Shown here: piece after piece, positions 46,568 to 56,140 of the stretch | Layout of the letters: each line of letters begins with the position of its first letter | How positions within the stretch are numbered: the stretch's first letter is position 1 | NCBI RefSeq assembly: GCF_013344685.1 | Contig: NZ_CP050137.1 | Span: 3,713,001-3,777,000, forward strand | Direction: 5' to 3' | Length of the DNA stretch: 64,000 nucleotides | From: Sphingomonas sp. CL5.1 | GTDB lineage: Bacteria > Pseudomonadota > Alphaproteobacteria > Sphingomonadales > Sphingomonadaceae | Program-made: the position numbers and the translations under genes | Notes under the pieces: generated by a model | Databases searched by the model: none | Told to the model about the DNA's origin: nothing | Seen by the model: only the letters and a program-made list of their open reading frames with translations

Positions 46568-47032
46568 TCAGGGCGGAGTCTGCATGAGGCCGTCAGTCTC
46601 AATGATGCGGATCACATGAACCAAATGATCCGGCCCGAATCGATACCTCACCGCGCGCGTTTTATAACGCGGATCGAAGATTGCGTGGGAATCTTCTGGC
46701 AAGTCCGATCTGTCATCGTACCGGTCTATGACAAGGACGGAATCATATCCTTCGACATAGCCCAGGACGCGGCGGTCCACCTTGCCTAATCGATGGCGCT
46801 CCAGCGCGAGCCAGGTCGCTTTATCCGACGCGACTTCCTTGTCGTTTACCCACACCGTCAGGTCATTTGCCAGTTCCGCGGCGTATTGACCGAATGTCGC
46901 CGCCGTCTGTGTCGGGATGACCTGTCTGGCGGCATTGATGATATATTCTGGCGGCGGCGGTCCTGGCGATGCAAACGCAGTATTCGCCTGCGCCAGAGAG
47001 AAGGCAGTCGCCACTTGGAGCAGAATGCGCAT
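46568..47032 (-). CDS. Hypothetical exported protein
   Basis: A 154-aa protein with a signal peptide (MRILLQVATAFSLAQANTAF, cleavage near ASPG). The mature part has no recognised family; AAELANDLTVWVNDKEVASD and RVLGYVEGYDSVLVIDRYDD look like a compact alpha/beta domain. By hand count, 300 bp of this region are about 56% GC, lower than the neighbours. The start is uncertain: an in-frame ATG at 47083 would add a cytosolic-looking extension, and neither start has a clear ribosome-binding site. It faces ftsH convergently. Confidence 0.6.
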   Translation of the reverse strand: MRILLQVATAFSLAQANTAFASPGPPPPEYIINAARQVIPTQTAATFGQYAAELANDLTVWVNDKEVASDKATWLALERHRLGKVDRRVLGYVEGYDSVLVIDRYDDRSDLPEDSHAIFDPRYKTRAVRYRFGPDHLVHVIRIIETDGLMQTPP

Positions 47033-47133
47033 CGGGGCGCATGGCAAAAGCCGGATATCGCGCAGCAACCGGAACGCGCTCATCGGCGAAAAGCCATCCG
47101 CATTCTTGCCTTCAGCCAACCGGCAGCAACCAA

Positions 47134-47159
47134 CCGGAGGCGGGTTTTCCCGCCTCCGG
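47134..47159 (-). terminator. Terminator hairpin of the P450 gene
   Basis: CCGGAGGCGGG (47134-47144) and CCCGCCTCCGG (47149-47159) form a perfect 11-bp stem with a TTTT loop, 12 bp past the P450 stop. On the minus strand it is followed by TTGGTTG, a weak U-tract; the stem itself is very stable. Confidence 0.65.
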
Positions 47160-47171
47160 GGCGCCCCCTTA

Positions 47172-48416
47172 TCAATAGCGGCTCAGTTCCACCGGCAGCT
47201 TGCGATAGCCGTGGACGAAACAGGCGGAAACACGCTCCGGCGCGCCGGTGACGTTCACGCGCATCCGGCGCTTGGCCATTTCCTCCAGCAGGATGCCGAC
47301 CTGCAATTCCGCCAGCCGCGCGCCGACGCAGCGGTGGATGCCGTGGCCGAACGCCAGATGCCGCCGGGCGTTGGCGCGATCGACCACGATGTCGTTCGCA
47401 TCATCGCCGAACACCGTCTCGTCGCGGTTGGCGGAGATATACCATAGCGCCAGCTTGTCGCCGGCCTTGATCTGCTGCCCCATCAGCTCGGTATCCGCAG
47501 TCGCGGTCCGGCGCATGTGCGCAAGCGGGGTCTGCCAGCGGATCACCTCGCTCACCGCATTGGGGATCAGCGACGGATCGCCCTCCAGCTTCGCGCGCTG
47601 GTCGGGGAATTTATCGAGGCCATAGGCGATCGCCGACATGGTGTTGCGCGTCGTGTCGTTGCCGCCGACGATCAGCAGGATCAGGTTCCCGAGGAACTCG
47701 AAATGATCCATGTGGCTCATCGCATCGGAATGGATCATCATGCTGATGAGGTCCGGCGTCTGCGGCTTGCCGACCTTCTGGTTCCACAGGTTCTGGAAAT
47801 AGGCGCCGCATTCGTACATATATTCCAGCCGCTGCTGGCGCAGTTCCTCGTTCTTGACGATCTCGATATCGCCGGCCCAGTCGGACCAGAAGGTCAGCTT
47901 GCGCCGGTCCTCCCACGGGAAATCGAACAGGATCGCCAGCATCTGCGTGGTCAGTTCGATCGAAACCTTGTCGACCCAGTCGAAGCCCTCGCCATAGGGC
48001 AGGCTGTCCAGCACCTCCGCCGTGCGGCGGCGGATGTCGCCGGACATGCGCGTCATCTCGGACGGGGTGAAGGCCGGCGCGACGGTGCGGCGCTGGCCGG
48101 TATGCACCGGGCGGTCGCGCGCGATGAACATCGGCATCCGCACGTCCGACGATTCCTCGATGAAATCGGCGAGCGTGATGCCGCCGGCTTCGGAGGAATA
48201 GAGATCGGGCAGCGATTCGACCTCGACGATCGGCTTGTAGGTAGAGACCGACCAATACGGCCCATATTCCGAATGCTCGACCCGATGCACCGGCGCGGTA
48301 GCGCGCAACGTCGCGAACGGCGCCTGCCAGGTATCGTCGCGGTAAAGCTCCGGTCGGCTGACGTCGAGCGGATCGACGGCACCGAATTCGCTCGCATCCT
48401 TCGCCAGCGTGGCCAT
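47172..48416 (-). CDS. Cytochrome P450 (class I bacterial type, possibly CYP153-like)
   Basis: A 414-aa soluble P450. The I-helix motif GGNDTTRN, the K-helix ExxR (SEVIRWQTP), and the heme loop HLAFGHGIHRCVGARLAE with Cys363 as axial ligand are all present. The C-terminal ERVSACFVHGYRKLPVEL resembles alkane/fatty acid hydroxylases of the CYP153 group, but this is not certain. It needs a ferredoxin and reductase, and none is encoded nearby. ATG 48416 follows GAGGAG. A palindrome at the promoter suggests dedicated regulation. Likely reaction: hydroxylation of a hydrophobic substrate. Confidence 0.9.
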   Translation of the reverse strand: MATLAKDASEFGAVDPLDVSRPELYRDDTWQAPFATLRATAPVHRVEHSEYGPYWSVSTYKPIVEVESLPDLYSSEAGGITLADFIEESSDVRMPMFIARDRPVHTGQRRTVAPAFTPSEMTRMSGDIRRRTAEVLDSLPYGEGFDWVDKVSIELTTQMLAILFDFPWEDRRKLTFWSDWAGDIEIVKNEELRQQRLEYMYECGAYFQNLWNQKVGKPQTPDLISMMIHSDAMSHMDHFEFLGNLILLIVGGNDTTRNTMSAIAYGLDKFPDQRAKLEGDPSLIPNAVSEVIRWQTPLAHMRRTATADTELMGQQIKAGDKLALWYISANRDETVFGDDANDIVVDRANARRHLAFGHGIHRCVGARLAELQVGILLEEMAKRRMRVNVTGAPERVSACFVHGYRKLPVELSRY

Positions 48417-48454
48417 GACTATCTCCTCATCCTTGTGATGAAGAAAGCCATAGC

Positions 48455-48469
48455 TGACACGAATGTCAA
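48455..48469 (-). promoter_or_regulatory. Palindrome overlapping the P450 -35 box, candidate operator
   Basis: TGACA-CGAA-TGTCA (48455-48468) is a perfect inverted repeat, flanked on both sides by GCTAT on the minus strand. Its minus-strand reading supplies TTGACA (48469-48464), a consensus -35; the matching -10 is weak. It also overlaps the last codon of the ABC permease gene. Repressor binding is inference. Confidence 0.45.
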
Positions 48470-49713
48470 TAGCCGACGCGATCGGGCGCCTGCTCCGCGC
48501 GGTTGAACAGCTTGCGCCACGCGCCCGCCGGGCTGCCGGACTGGAGCACGCCACGCCGGAACAGCCGCGCGCCGATCATGACGAACACCCCGACCCACAA
48601 GGCCTGCCAGCCAAGCGCGAGCAAATGCGGCCACAGTTCCGGCGCATTCACCGCGCGCGCGACCATCGCGAAGGGCGACGACAGCGGAAAGACCTCGGCG
48701 AAGGTCGCCATCCAGCTTCCCGGATGCGACGCGGCGGCGGAGGACAAGGCGAACATCCCGACCTGCGTCACGGTGATCGGCAGCGAGAGCATCTGAATCT
48801 CGCGCATCGTCGAAGCCTGCGCGCCGACGCCGAGGAACACCGATCCGAGCAGCAGATAGGCCATCGCGAAATAGGCCACGAACAGCAGGGCGAACGGCGC
48901 GGCCCCGACGGCGGGCGCCGCCATGCCGGCCAGCCCGCCGCCCGGCAGCAGCGCGCCGATCTGGCTCACCACCACGCCCCAGAAGGCGACGAACAGCGCC
49001 GCCACGCCGAACATGCCGATCAGCTTGCCGAGGAACACGCTTTCCAATGGCACGGCGGCGGCGAGCACCTCGATCACCTTGTTGTTGCGCTCCTCCGCCA
49101 TCGTGCCGACCACCTGGCCGGAGAGGAACAGGGTAAGGAAGAACACGCCGAACACCGCGAAGAAGGCGGAGGCGCCGCGCGTGCGGGCGCTCGGGCGCTC
49201 GCGATCCACCACGGTGATCTGCGGGAGGGAGCGCGCCGCCGGATCGCGCGCGACGCGGGTCGCGCGGTCGGCAAGCGCGGCGAGATAGGCGCCCGCGCGC
49301 CGGGCGTCGGCCGCGCGCAGGATCTGCGGCCGATCGAGCGGCCCGGCAAGCGTCGCGGCAACGTCGACACCGGGCGTCGCGAGCGCGGCGCGCGCCTGCG
49401 AGAACGCATCGCCCGCCGGCGCGCGAATCTCCAGCGCGGGCGGACTGGCATCGCGCGGGAAGATCGGGCGCAGCGCGGCGTCCGCCTCGCGCAGCAGCGC
49501 CGCCTCGCGCGCGGGCACGATCGCCACGACGCGCGCCTTCTCGGCGGCGCCATCGGAGACGCTCTGCGCCCCCAGCCCGCCGATCGCGCCGAATGCCCCC
49601 ATGACGACGGGCGCGAGCAGGAATAGCAGAAAGATCGGGGTGAACACCGTGGCGACGAAATCGCGCCGCGCGATGGTCAGCGCCTGGCGGACGGCGCGGG
49701 GGACCAGGCTCAT
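48466..49713 (-). CDS. ABC transporter permease, ABC-2/NatB type
   Basis: A 415-aa membrane protein. One helix near the N-terminus (FLLFLLAPVVMGAFGAIGG) precedes a periplasmic domain of about 150 residues, followed by five or six further helices (FFAVFGVFFLTLFLSGQV, and others). TMAEERNNKVIEVLAAAVP is the typical cytoplasmic loop of ABC-2 permeases such as NatB, which export Na+ or small molecules. Its ATG overlaps the stop of the ATPase gene by 4 bp (ATGA). The substrate is unknown. Confidence 0.87.
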   Translation of the reverse strand: MSLVPRAVRQALTIARRDFVATVFTPIFLLFLLAPVVMGAFGAIGGLGAQSVSDGAAEKARVVAIVPAREAALLREADAALRPIFPRDASPPALEIRAPAGDAFSQARAALATPGVDVAATLAGPLDRPQILRAADARRAGAYLAALADRATRVARDPAARSLPQITVVDRERPSARTRGASAFFAVFGVFFLTLFLSGQVVGTMAEERNNKVIEVLAAAVPLESVFLGKLIGMFGVAALFVAFWGVVVSQIGALLPGGGLAGMAAPAVGAAPFALLFVAYFAMAYLLLGSVFLGVGAQASTMREIQMLSLPITVTQVGMFALSSAAASHPGSWMATFAEVFPLSSPFAMVARAVNAPELWPHLLALGWQALWVGVFVMIGARLFRRGVLQSGSPAGAWRKLFNRAEQAPDRVGY

Positions 49714-50627
49714 GCCGCTTCCTCCCGATCCGCCTCGCCGACGATGCGGACGAATGCCTCGTGCAGCCCCGGTCGCTCGATCGACAGGCCGGAAATGCCG
49801 TGGCCAGCGTCGATCAACCGCTTGAGCAGCCCCTCGATACCCTCGCGCGGCAGTTCGAAGCGCCATCCCTCCCCCGCCGGCACGGCGTCCGGCGGCAGCA
49901 GCGCGCGGATCGCGCCATCGGGGAAATGCGGCGTGTAGAGCACCTGTTGCGGCAACAGCGCGCGCGCCTGCTCCACCGTCCCCTCGAAGCGGCGCTTGCC
50001 ACGCGCGATGATCGCCAGCCGGTCGCACAGCCGCTGCGCGTGGGCCATCACATGCGTGGAGAACAGGATCGTCGCGCCGCGATCGCGCTCGGCGAGCACC
50101 AGCGCTTCCAGCCGCTCCTGATTGACCGGATCGAGGCCGGAGAAAGGCTCGTCGAGCACCAGCAGTTCGGGCCGATGCACCACCGAGCCGAGCAACTGGA
50201 CGAGCTGCGCCATGCCCTTGGACAATTTGCGAATCTTCTGGTCGGCGGCATGACCCAGGCCGTTCTGCTCGAGCAGCGCGACCGCCCGCTCGCGCCCCTC
50301 CGCCCACGGCAGGCCGCGCAGCGCGCCCATGAAGGCGATCGCCTCGCGCGCCTTCATCGCCGGATAGAGGCCGCGCTCCTCCGGCAGATAGCCGACCAGA
50401 TCGCTCGCATCGCGCGGATGGCTGAAGCCGAGCAAGGTGCGGCTGCCCTCGTCCGGCTCGATGATGCCGAGCAGCGTGCGCAACGTGGTCGTCTTGCCCG
50501 CGCCGTTCGGGCCGAGCACGCCATAGACCGTGCCACGCGGCACGATCAGATCGAGCCCGTCCACCACGCGCCGTCCGCCGAAACGCTTGACGAGGCCGCT
50601 GGCGGTGATCGCTGGATTATCGCTCAT
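49710..50627 (-). CDS. ABC transporter ATP-binding protein, NatA type
   Basis: A 305-aa ATPase partnering the following permease. Walker A is GPNGAGKTTT, the signature motif appears as KLSKGMAQ, Walker B is LLVLDEPFSGLD, and the switch His is in LFSTHVM. A C-terminal extension of about 90 residues follows, as usual for the NatA/DrrA group. ATG 50627 gives MSDNPAITASGL; an in-frame ATG lies four codons earlier. It is divergent from queG across about 40 bp, which must hold both promoters. Confidence 0.9.
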   Translation of the reverse strand: MSDNPAITASGLVKRFGGRRVVDGLDLIVPRGTVYGVLGPNGAGKTTTLRTLLGIIEPDEGSRTLLGFSHPRDASDLVGYLPEERGLYPAMKAREAIAFMGALRGLPWAEGRERAVALLEQNGLGHAADQKIRKLSKGMAQLVQLLGSVVHRPELLVLDEPFSGLDPVNQERLEALVLAERDRGATILFSTHVMAHAQRLCDRLAIIARGKRRFEGTVEQARALLPQQVLYTPHFPDGAIRALLPPDAVPAGEGWRFELPREGIEGLLKRLIDAGHGISGLSIERPGLHEAFVRIVGEADREEAA

Positions 50628-50668
50628 GGTCTCCGGCATGTGCTAGCGGATAGCCGGTGGAAGTAAAC

Positions 50669-51706
50669 ATGCCCTTCGAATCCCGCCTCAAGACGAAGGC
50701 GGCCGAACTCGGCTTCGCGGCCTGCGGCATCGCGCGCGCCGACGCCGCCCCGCGCGCGGCGGAGCGGCTGCGGGCATGGCTGGCGGAGGGCGCACACGGC
50801 GACATGCTGTGGATGGAATCGCGCGCGCATCATCGCGAAAGCCCCGCCGGGCTGTGGCCCGAGGCGCGGAGCGTGATCGCGCTCGGCATGAGCTACGCCC
50901 CGCGCGAGGACCCGATGCGGCTGGCGGCGGAGCCGACGCGGGCGCGCATCTCGGTCTATGCGCAGGGGCAGGATTATCACGATATCGTCAAGAAGGCGCT
51001 GAAGGCGCTCGCCCGCTGGATGGTGGCGGAGGCGGGCGGCGATCTCAAGGTGTTCGTCGATACCGCGCCCGTCATGGAAAAGCCGCTGTCGGAGGCGGCG
51101 GGCCTCGGCTGGCAGGGCAAGCACACCAATCTCGTCAGCCGGTCGGATGGAAGCTGGCTGTTCCTCGGCGCGATCTACACCACGCTGGCGCTGGAGCCGG
51201 ACGAGGCCGGGCGGGACACATGCGGCTCGTGCGATGCCTGCCAGCGCGCCTGCCCGACCGACGCCTTCCCCGCGCCCTATCGCCTCGATGCGCGGCGCTG
51301 CATCTCCTATCTGACGATCGAGCACGCCGGGCCGATCCCGGAGGAGTTCCGGGCGGCGATCGGCAACCGCATCTACGGCTGCGACGATTGCCTCGCCGCC
51401 TGCCCGTGGAACAAGTTCGCGAACGCCGCGCACGCCAACATGGCCTTCGCGCCGCGCGCGGAACTCGTCGCGCCGCATATCGACGAATTGCTCGGGCTGG
51501 ACGACGCAGGCTTCCGGCAGGTGTTCGCCGGCTCCCCGATCAAGCGCATCGGCCGTGACCGGATGGTGCGCAACTGCCTGATCGCGGCGGGAAACAGCGG
51601 AGACATCGCGCTGGCGAGCGCGGTGACGCCGCTGCTCGACGATCCGAACGAGGTGGTGCGGGAAGCGGCGCGCTGGGCGATGGCCCGGCTTACGCCGCCT
51701 TCCTGA
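50669..51706 (+). CDS. queG: Epoxyqueuosine reductase
   Basis: A 345-aa cobalamin-dependent iron-sulfur enzyme making queuosine in tRNA from epoxyqueuosine. Two [4Fe-4S] motifs are clear: [16 protein letters not shown] and [14 protein letters not shown]. The N-terminal domain has the family segment [17 protein letters not shown] and [10 protein letters not shown]. Length and domain order fit the family; the C-terminus has a HEAT-like end ([19 protein letters not shown]). ATG 50669 follows GGTGGAAG; a GTG four codons upstream is less likely. It ends 17 bp inside the convergent hemA. Confidence 0.94.
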   Translation: MPFESRLKTKAAELGFAACGIARADAAPRAAERLRAWLAEGAHGDMLWMESRAHHRESPAGLWPEARSVIALGMSYAPREDPMRLAAEPTRARISVYAQGQDYHDIVKKALKALARWMVAEAGGDLKVFVDTAPVMEKPLSEAAGLGWQGKHTNLVSRSDGSWLFLGAIYTTLALEPDEAGRDTCGSCDACQRACPTDAFPAPYRLDARRCISYLTIEHAGPIPEEFRAAIGNRIYGCDDCLAACPWNKFANAAHANMAFAPRAELVAPHIDELLGLDDAGFRQVFAGSPIKRIGRDRMVRNCLIAAGNSGDIALASAVTPLLDDPNEVVREAARWAMARLTPPS

Positions 51707-52934
51707 TCTCCAGCCGGTCCCAGATCTCGGCCAGCGCGTCGGTCAGCTCCTGCATCATCGCTTCATTGTGCGTCGGGCCGGGGGTGAAGCGCAGCCGCTC
51801 GGTGCCGCGCGGCACGGTGGGATAGTTGATCGGCTGGACGTAGATGCCGTATTCCGCCAGCAGGATATCGCTGATCTTCTTGGCCTTCACCGGATCGCCG
51901 ACCATCAGCGGCACGATGTGCGTCTCGCCCATCATCACCGGCAGCCCGGCCTCGGCGAACATCGCCTTCAGCTTCGCCGCCGACGCCTGCTGCCCTTCGC
52001 GCTCCACGCTGCTCGCCTTGAGGTGACGGACGCTCGCCAGCACGCCGGCGACCAGCACCGGCGACAGCGAGGTCGTGAAGATGAACCCCGGCGCATAGGA
52101 GCGGATCACGTCGATGATCACCTTGTCGGCCGCGATATAGCCGCCCATCACGCCGAACGCCTTGCCCAGCGTGCCCTCGATGATCGTCAGCCGCTCCGCC
52201 ACCGCGTCGCGCTCGGAGATGCCGCCGCCGCGCGGGCCGTACATGCCCACCGCATGCACCTCGTCGAGATAGGTCAGCGCGTTATACTTGTCCGCAAGGT
52301 CGCAGATCGCCGCGATCGGCGCGACATCGCCCTCCATCGAATAGACGCTCTCGAACGCGATCAGCTTCGGCAGCGAGGGATCGGCCGCCGCCAGCAATTC
52401 CTCCAGATGCGCGAGGTCGTTGTGGCGGAAGACGTATTTCTCGCAGCCCGAATTGCGGATGCCCGCGATCATGCTGGCGTGGTTCAGCTCGTCGGAGAAG
52501 ATGATGCAGCCCGGCAGCACCTTCGCCACCGTCGCCAGCGTCGCCTCGTTCGAGACATAGCCGGAGGTGAACAGCAAGGCGCCTTCCTTGCCGTGCAGGT
52601 CGGCAAGCTCGGCCTCGAGGTCGATATGGTAATGGGTGTTGCCGCCGATGTTGCGCGTGCCGCCGGAACCTGCGCCGACATCGTGCAGCGCCTCCTCCAT
52701 CGCCGCGATCACCTTCGGATGCTGGCCCATCGAGAGATAGTCGTTCGAGCACCACACGGTGATCGGCTTCGGCCCGTTATGTCCGGCGAAGCACCGCGCG
52801 TTGGGGAACATGCCCTTGTTGCGCAGGATGTCGATGAACACGCGATAACGGCCCTCGGCGTGAAGCCGGTCGATCGCCTGGTTGAAGACCCGTCCGTAAT
52901 CCACCGGACGCGCCTCGTGATGCTCGATGCTCAT
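51690..52934 (-). CDS. hemA: 5-aminolevulinate synthase
   Basis: A 414-aa PLP enzyme condensing glycine with succinyl-CoA to 5-aminolevulinate, the C4 (Shemin) entry to heme and corrinoid synthesis found in alphaproteobacteria. The glycine-rich [17 protein letters not shown], the [15 protein letters not shown]sp region, and the PLP Lys in [13 protein letters not shown] are all present. Length is normal. ATG 52934 begins [19 protein letters not shown]; the longer open frame to 53741 is antisense to nothing conserved and reads neighbouring coding sequence out of frame. The succinyl-CoA it needs is also the product of the methylmalonyl pathway encoded upstream. Confidence 0.96.
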   Translation of the reverse strand: MSIEHHEARPVDYGRVFNQAIDRLHAEGRYRVFIDILRNKGMFPNARCFAGHNGPKPITVWCSNDYLSMGQHPKVIAAMEEALHDVGAGSGGTRNIGGNTHYHIDLEAELADLHGKEGALLFTSGYVSNEATLATVAKVLPGCIIFSDELNHASMIAGIRNSGCEKYVFRHNDLAHLEELLAAADPSLPKLIAFESVYSMEGDVAPIAAICDLADKYNALTYLDEVHAVGMYGPRGGGISERDAVAERLTIIEGTLGKAFGVMGGYIAADKVIIDVIRSYAPGFIFTTSLSPVLVAGVLASVRHLKASSVEREGQQASAAKLKAMFAEAGLPVMMGETHIVPLMVGDPVKAKKISDILLAEYGIYVQPINYPTVPRGTERLRFTPGPTHNEAMMQELTDALAEIWDRLEIRKAA

Positions 52935-52978
52935 GTCCCGGCCGCTTACCGCGATGTCAGCAACTTCGCCAGCGGAAA

Positions 52979-54604
52979 CTATGGCGCCGCCATCGACCAC
53001 GGCCGTCTTTCGCGCACGTCGAGCCGGCAGAGGCCATGGAGATCGTGGATGTGCGCGTAAAAGGCCACGCGGCGCTCGTAATCCTGGTCGAGCGGGCGGG
53101 CGAAGCTCCAGTCGGGCGGGGTGAAGGTCGCCCAGCCGTTGATCGTCGGCACCCGCCAATGCTCGGCAAGCAGCATCGCATCGACATTGTGCGCGAATTG
53201 CGCGTGCTCCGCCGGTGTGCGGAAGACCGGCTCGCCCACGCGCGCGGCGACGACGTAGAAGCTGCGGCAGGCGGGCGGCGGCGCCGGGATCGACCACAAG
53301 GCGGCGCGCTGCTCGCGCGCGTCGAGCGCGGCGGCGGCGGGATCGAGGTTGATCTGCTCGGCGACCAGCAGGAACACGATCGCGCCCGCGCGCCACGGCC
53401 GGCCGCGCGCCAGCGCCGCCAGCCGCTCCCGCCACACCGCCGCCGTCAGGAGCAGCAGCGGCAGGATCAGGAAAAGCTGGAAACGCAGCACGACCCGCAG
53501 CCCCGACGCGCCGGGCACGAGCCGGACCACCAGCCCCCATGGCGACAGCAGCCACAATTGCAGCGTCAACGCCCAGCCGACGACGATCGCCAGGGCATAG
53601 GTCCGCAGCATCGACGGGAACGATTCGCCGTGCCGCAGGACACGCCACGTCGCCACGGCCGCCAGCGCGAACAGCAGCGGGGGGAAACCGCTGACATGCT
53701 CGTCGCCCGGCACGGCCGGCCCGCGCCACAGCCAGCCCCACGCCAGATTGCCCGGCCCGACGTCGATCATGTCGACCAGCGGCGTGACGAGATAGGCCGT
53801 CACCGCCGCATAGCCGTGCTCCCCCGTCTCATGCGCCTTGGGCAGATAGACGGTGAGGAACGGGATAGCCGCGATCGCGAACACCGCCGCGCCCGCCGCC
53901 AGCGGCACCGCATGGCGGCGCAGCAGCACGGAGCCAGCGTCAGGCAGCGACTGCCGCTCGCGCCATGCCCAACAAGCAACGAACAGGCAGCCGAACCAGA
54001 TGGTGAACCACGCCATGTAATAAGCGGTAATGAGCCACGCCGCCATCAGCAGCGCCAGCGCCGCCGCAAGTGCGGCGGCGCGGATCGTCCCGTCCCGCGC
54101 CGAGGCGCGCGCCGCCGTGATCGCCAGCGCGAAGGCGACCGGCACCAGCGCCACCGTCTGGAGCTGCGCATGGACCGCCTGCACCGCCATGCCGTTGGCG
54201 ATGGTGAGCATCACCGCGACGAGGATCGCCATCCCCCGCCCCCAGCGCAGCACCTTCGCGACGAGCACATAGCTCGCGAAGAAGCCGATCGTCTTCCAGG
54301 TCGCGGCGGTCAGCGTATCGGCCAGGAACGGGTCGGCCATCGTCCGCCAGCCCGAATAGAACAGCCCCGACAGCAGATAGCCGTCGTTATAGCCGAGCAC
54401 GGCCGGATGCGGATGGAAATAGAACGGTGCGTTCCATGCCGCCGCGCCGGTCAGCACGTTGCGCCAATGTTCGAGCAGACTGATCTCGATCAGCGCGTCG
54501 ACGCGGTCGCCGAAGCCGAGCGCGAAGCCGCTGGCGATCGGTTGCGCGAAGGCGATGCCCATCGCCAGCAGCCAGGCCGCGATGACGAGCAGCCGGCCGC
54601 GCAC
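52979..54604 (-). CDS. Large polytopic membrane protein of unknown function (GT-C/YfhO-like)
   Basis: A 541-aa inner-membrane protein with a cleavable-looking first helix ([19 protein letters not shown]), ten or more further helices up to about residue 420, and a soluble C-terminal domain of about 120 residues. [19 protein letters not shown] after helix 1 is the kind of periplasmic loop seen in lipid-linked sugar transferases of the GT-C fold, but I see no diagnostic motif. No function is claimed. GTG 54604 is 2 bp past the murI stop, so it is in operon with murI. Confidence 0.8.
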   Translation of the reverse strand: MRGRLLVIAAWLLAMGIAFAQPIASGFALGFGDRVDALIEISLLEHWRNVLTGAAAWNAPFYFHPHPAVLGYNDGYLLSGLFYSGWRTMADPFLADTLTAATWKTIGFFASYVLVAKVLRWGRGMAILVAVMLTIANGMAVQAVHAQLQTVALVPVAFALAITAARASARDGTIRAAALAAALALLMAAWLITAYYMAWFTIWFGCLFVACWAWRERQSLPDAGSVLLRRHAVPLAAGAAVFAIAAIPFLTVYLPKAHETGEHGYAAVTAYLVTPLVDMIDVGPGNLAWGWLWRGPAVPGDEHVSGFPPLLFALAAVATWRVLRHGESFPSMLRTYALAIVVGWALTLQLWLLSPWGLVVRLVPGASGLRVVLRFQLFLILPLLLLTAAVWRERLAALARGRPWRAGAIVFLLVAEQINLDPAAAALDAREQRAALWSIPAPPPACRSFYVVAARVGEPVFRTPAEHAQFAHNVDAMLLAEHWRVPTINGWATFTPPDWSFARPLDQDYERRVAFYAHIHDLHGLCRLDVRERRPWSMAAP

Positions 54605-54606
54605 GA

Positions 54607-55398
54607 TCAGAGGCCTTCGATCCGGGGAAAGCCGTAGCGCGCCAGCGCGGGGGCGAGCGCCTCCCCGCCCGCGCCGGTGAACACCGCGACATCCTCCGCC
54701 CCTCGCGCGAAATCCTGCCCCTCGGTGAGATGGGCGATGCGCCGCGCGATCCCCGCGCCGCCGTCGACGAAGCGCACCCGATGCGATCCGGCGGCGGCGG
54801 CGAGTTCCGCCTCGACCAGCGGGAAATGCGTGCAGGCGTTGACGATCACGTCGATCGCCTCGCCCCCCGGCTGGTCGAACAGCCCGGCCAGCACGGCCGC
54901 ATAGCGCGCGGGATCGGTCGGCTCGCCGCGCAATTTGGCTTCGGCGAGCCGCACCAGTTCGGCCGAGCCGTGGCGGATCACCCGGCAGTCCCCGGCGAAA
55001 CGCGCGGCGAGATCGTCGACATAGGCTTGCCGCACCGTCGCCTCCGTGCCGAGCACGCCGATCGCGCGCGTCCCGCTCATCGCCCCCGCCGGCTTGATCG
55101 CGGGCACCGTCCCGACGATCGGCAGGTCCAGCGCCTGCCGGACGGCGGCGAGCGCGATGGTGGAGGCGGTGTTGCAGGCGATCACGATCAGGCGCGGCCG
55201 GTAACGCTCCGCCAGCCGCCCGAGCAGCGCGGGAACGCGCGCCGCGATCTCCGCCTCGCTCCGGGTGCCGTAGGGGAAGCCGGCCGAATCCGCGACATAG
55301 ACGAACCGCGCATCGGGCACCGCCAGGCGCGCCGGCGCGACTATCGACAGGCCGCCCACTCCCGAATCGAAGAACAGGATCGGCCGGGCGTCGCTCAT
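54607..55398 (-). CDS. murI: Glutamate racemase
   Basis: A 263-aa enzyme making D-glutamate for peptidoglycan. The two catalytic cysteines are Cys75 in IVIACNTAST and Cys189 in VNACTHFPLV; the N-terminus ILFFDSGVGGLSIV has the substrate Asp-Ser pair. Length and spacing are normal. It is first in a two-gene unit with the membrane protein above, and divergent from plsY across a 136-bp AT-richer region in which I find no convincing promoter boxes. Confidence 0.95.
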   Translation of the reverse strand: MSDARPILFFDSGVGGLSIVAPARLAVPDARFVYVADSAGFPYGTRSEAEIAARVPALLGRLAERYRPRLIVIACNTASTIALAAVRQALDLPIVGTVPAIKPAGAMSGTRAIGVLGTEATVRQAYVDDLAARFAGDCRVIRHGSAELVRLAEAKLRGEPTDPARYAAVLAGLFDQPGGEAIDVIVNACTHFPLVEAELAAAAGSHRVRFVDGGAGIARRIAHLTEGQDFARGAEDVAVFTGAGGEALAPALARYGFPRIEGL

Positions 55399-55534
55399 GC
55401 TCCCGACCTAGGGGTCAAAGCCGATCGGAACAACGTCGCGATCGCATCGGATATTTGATCGGGATTGATGCAGGTCAGTGGCACAGACCGATTCTATCAG
55501 CTAAATATGTGCTAAGCTAAAACAGGGGGCAGGT

Positions 55535-56140
55535 CTGGAAACCGGAATTATCTGGCTTGCGCCGTGCGCGGCGTTGCTGATCGGCTATCTTCTCGGCTCG
55601 ATCCCCTTCGGCGTGATCCTTACGCGCATGTTTGGCGCGGGGGATCTGCGCGCTATCGGTTCCGGCAATATCGGCGCCACCAACGTGCTGCGCACCGGGC
55701 GCAAGGGGCTGGCCGCCGCCACCCTGCTGCTCGACATGGCCAAGGGTTTCGCCGCCGTCACGCTCGTCGATCGACTGTTTCCCGGCAATGCCGCGCTCGC
55801 CGCCGCGGGCGCGTTCTTCGGCCATTGCTATCCGGTGTGGCTCGCCTTCCGTGGCGGCAAGGGCGTAGCGACGCTGATGGGCATCGTGCTGGCGCTGCAT
55901 TGGGAGCTCGGCCTCGTCTATGCGATCGTCTGGCTCGGGCTGCTCGCGGTATTGCGCGTCTCGTCGCTCGCGGGGATGGCCGCAGCGATCGCCGCGCCGG
56001 TCGCGGCGGCAGCATTCGGCTGGTTCGACATCGTGCCGTTGCTGATCGCTTTGACCCTGATCGTGCTGTGGAAGCATCGCGCCAATATCGCCCGGCTGAT
56101 CGAGGGAACGGAACCGAGGGTCGGCGGCCAGCGTGAGTGA
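55535..56140 (+). CDS. plsY: Glycerol-3-phosphate acyltransferase PlsY
   Basis: An acyl-phosphate-dependent acyltransferase of the inner membrane that makes lysophosphatidic acid, the first step of phospholipid synthesis. Family motifs: GYLLGSIPFG, GSGNIGATNVLR and GHCYPVWLAFRGGKGVAT. Five hydrophobic helices are visible. The start is unusual: no ATG or GTG exists in frame before the motif. The only canonical start is TTG 55574 (188 aa), which cuts into the first helix. A CTG at 55535 (201 aa) has AGGGGG 5 nt upstream and restores the usual 17 residues before GYLLGS, so I prefer it. It overlaps dprA by 8 bp. Confidence 0.9.
   Translation: METGIIWLAPCAALLIGYLLGSIPFGVILTRMFGAGDLRAIGSGNIGATNVLRTGRKGLAAATLLLDMAKGFAAVTLVDRLFPGNAALAAAGAFFGHCYPVWLAFRGGKGVATLMGIVLALHWELGLVYAIVWLGLLAVLRVSSLAGMAAAIAAPVAAAAFGWFDIVPLLIALTLIVLWKHRANIARLIEGTEPRVGGQRE

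Noticed and set aside
51690..53741. Extended HemA of 683 codons
   Set aside because: The extension is the downstream membrane-protein gene read in another frame; the ALAS N-terminus begins at 52934.
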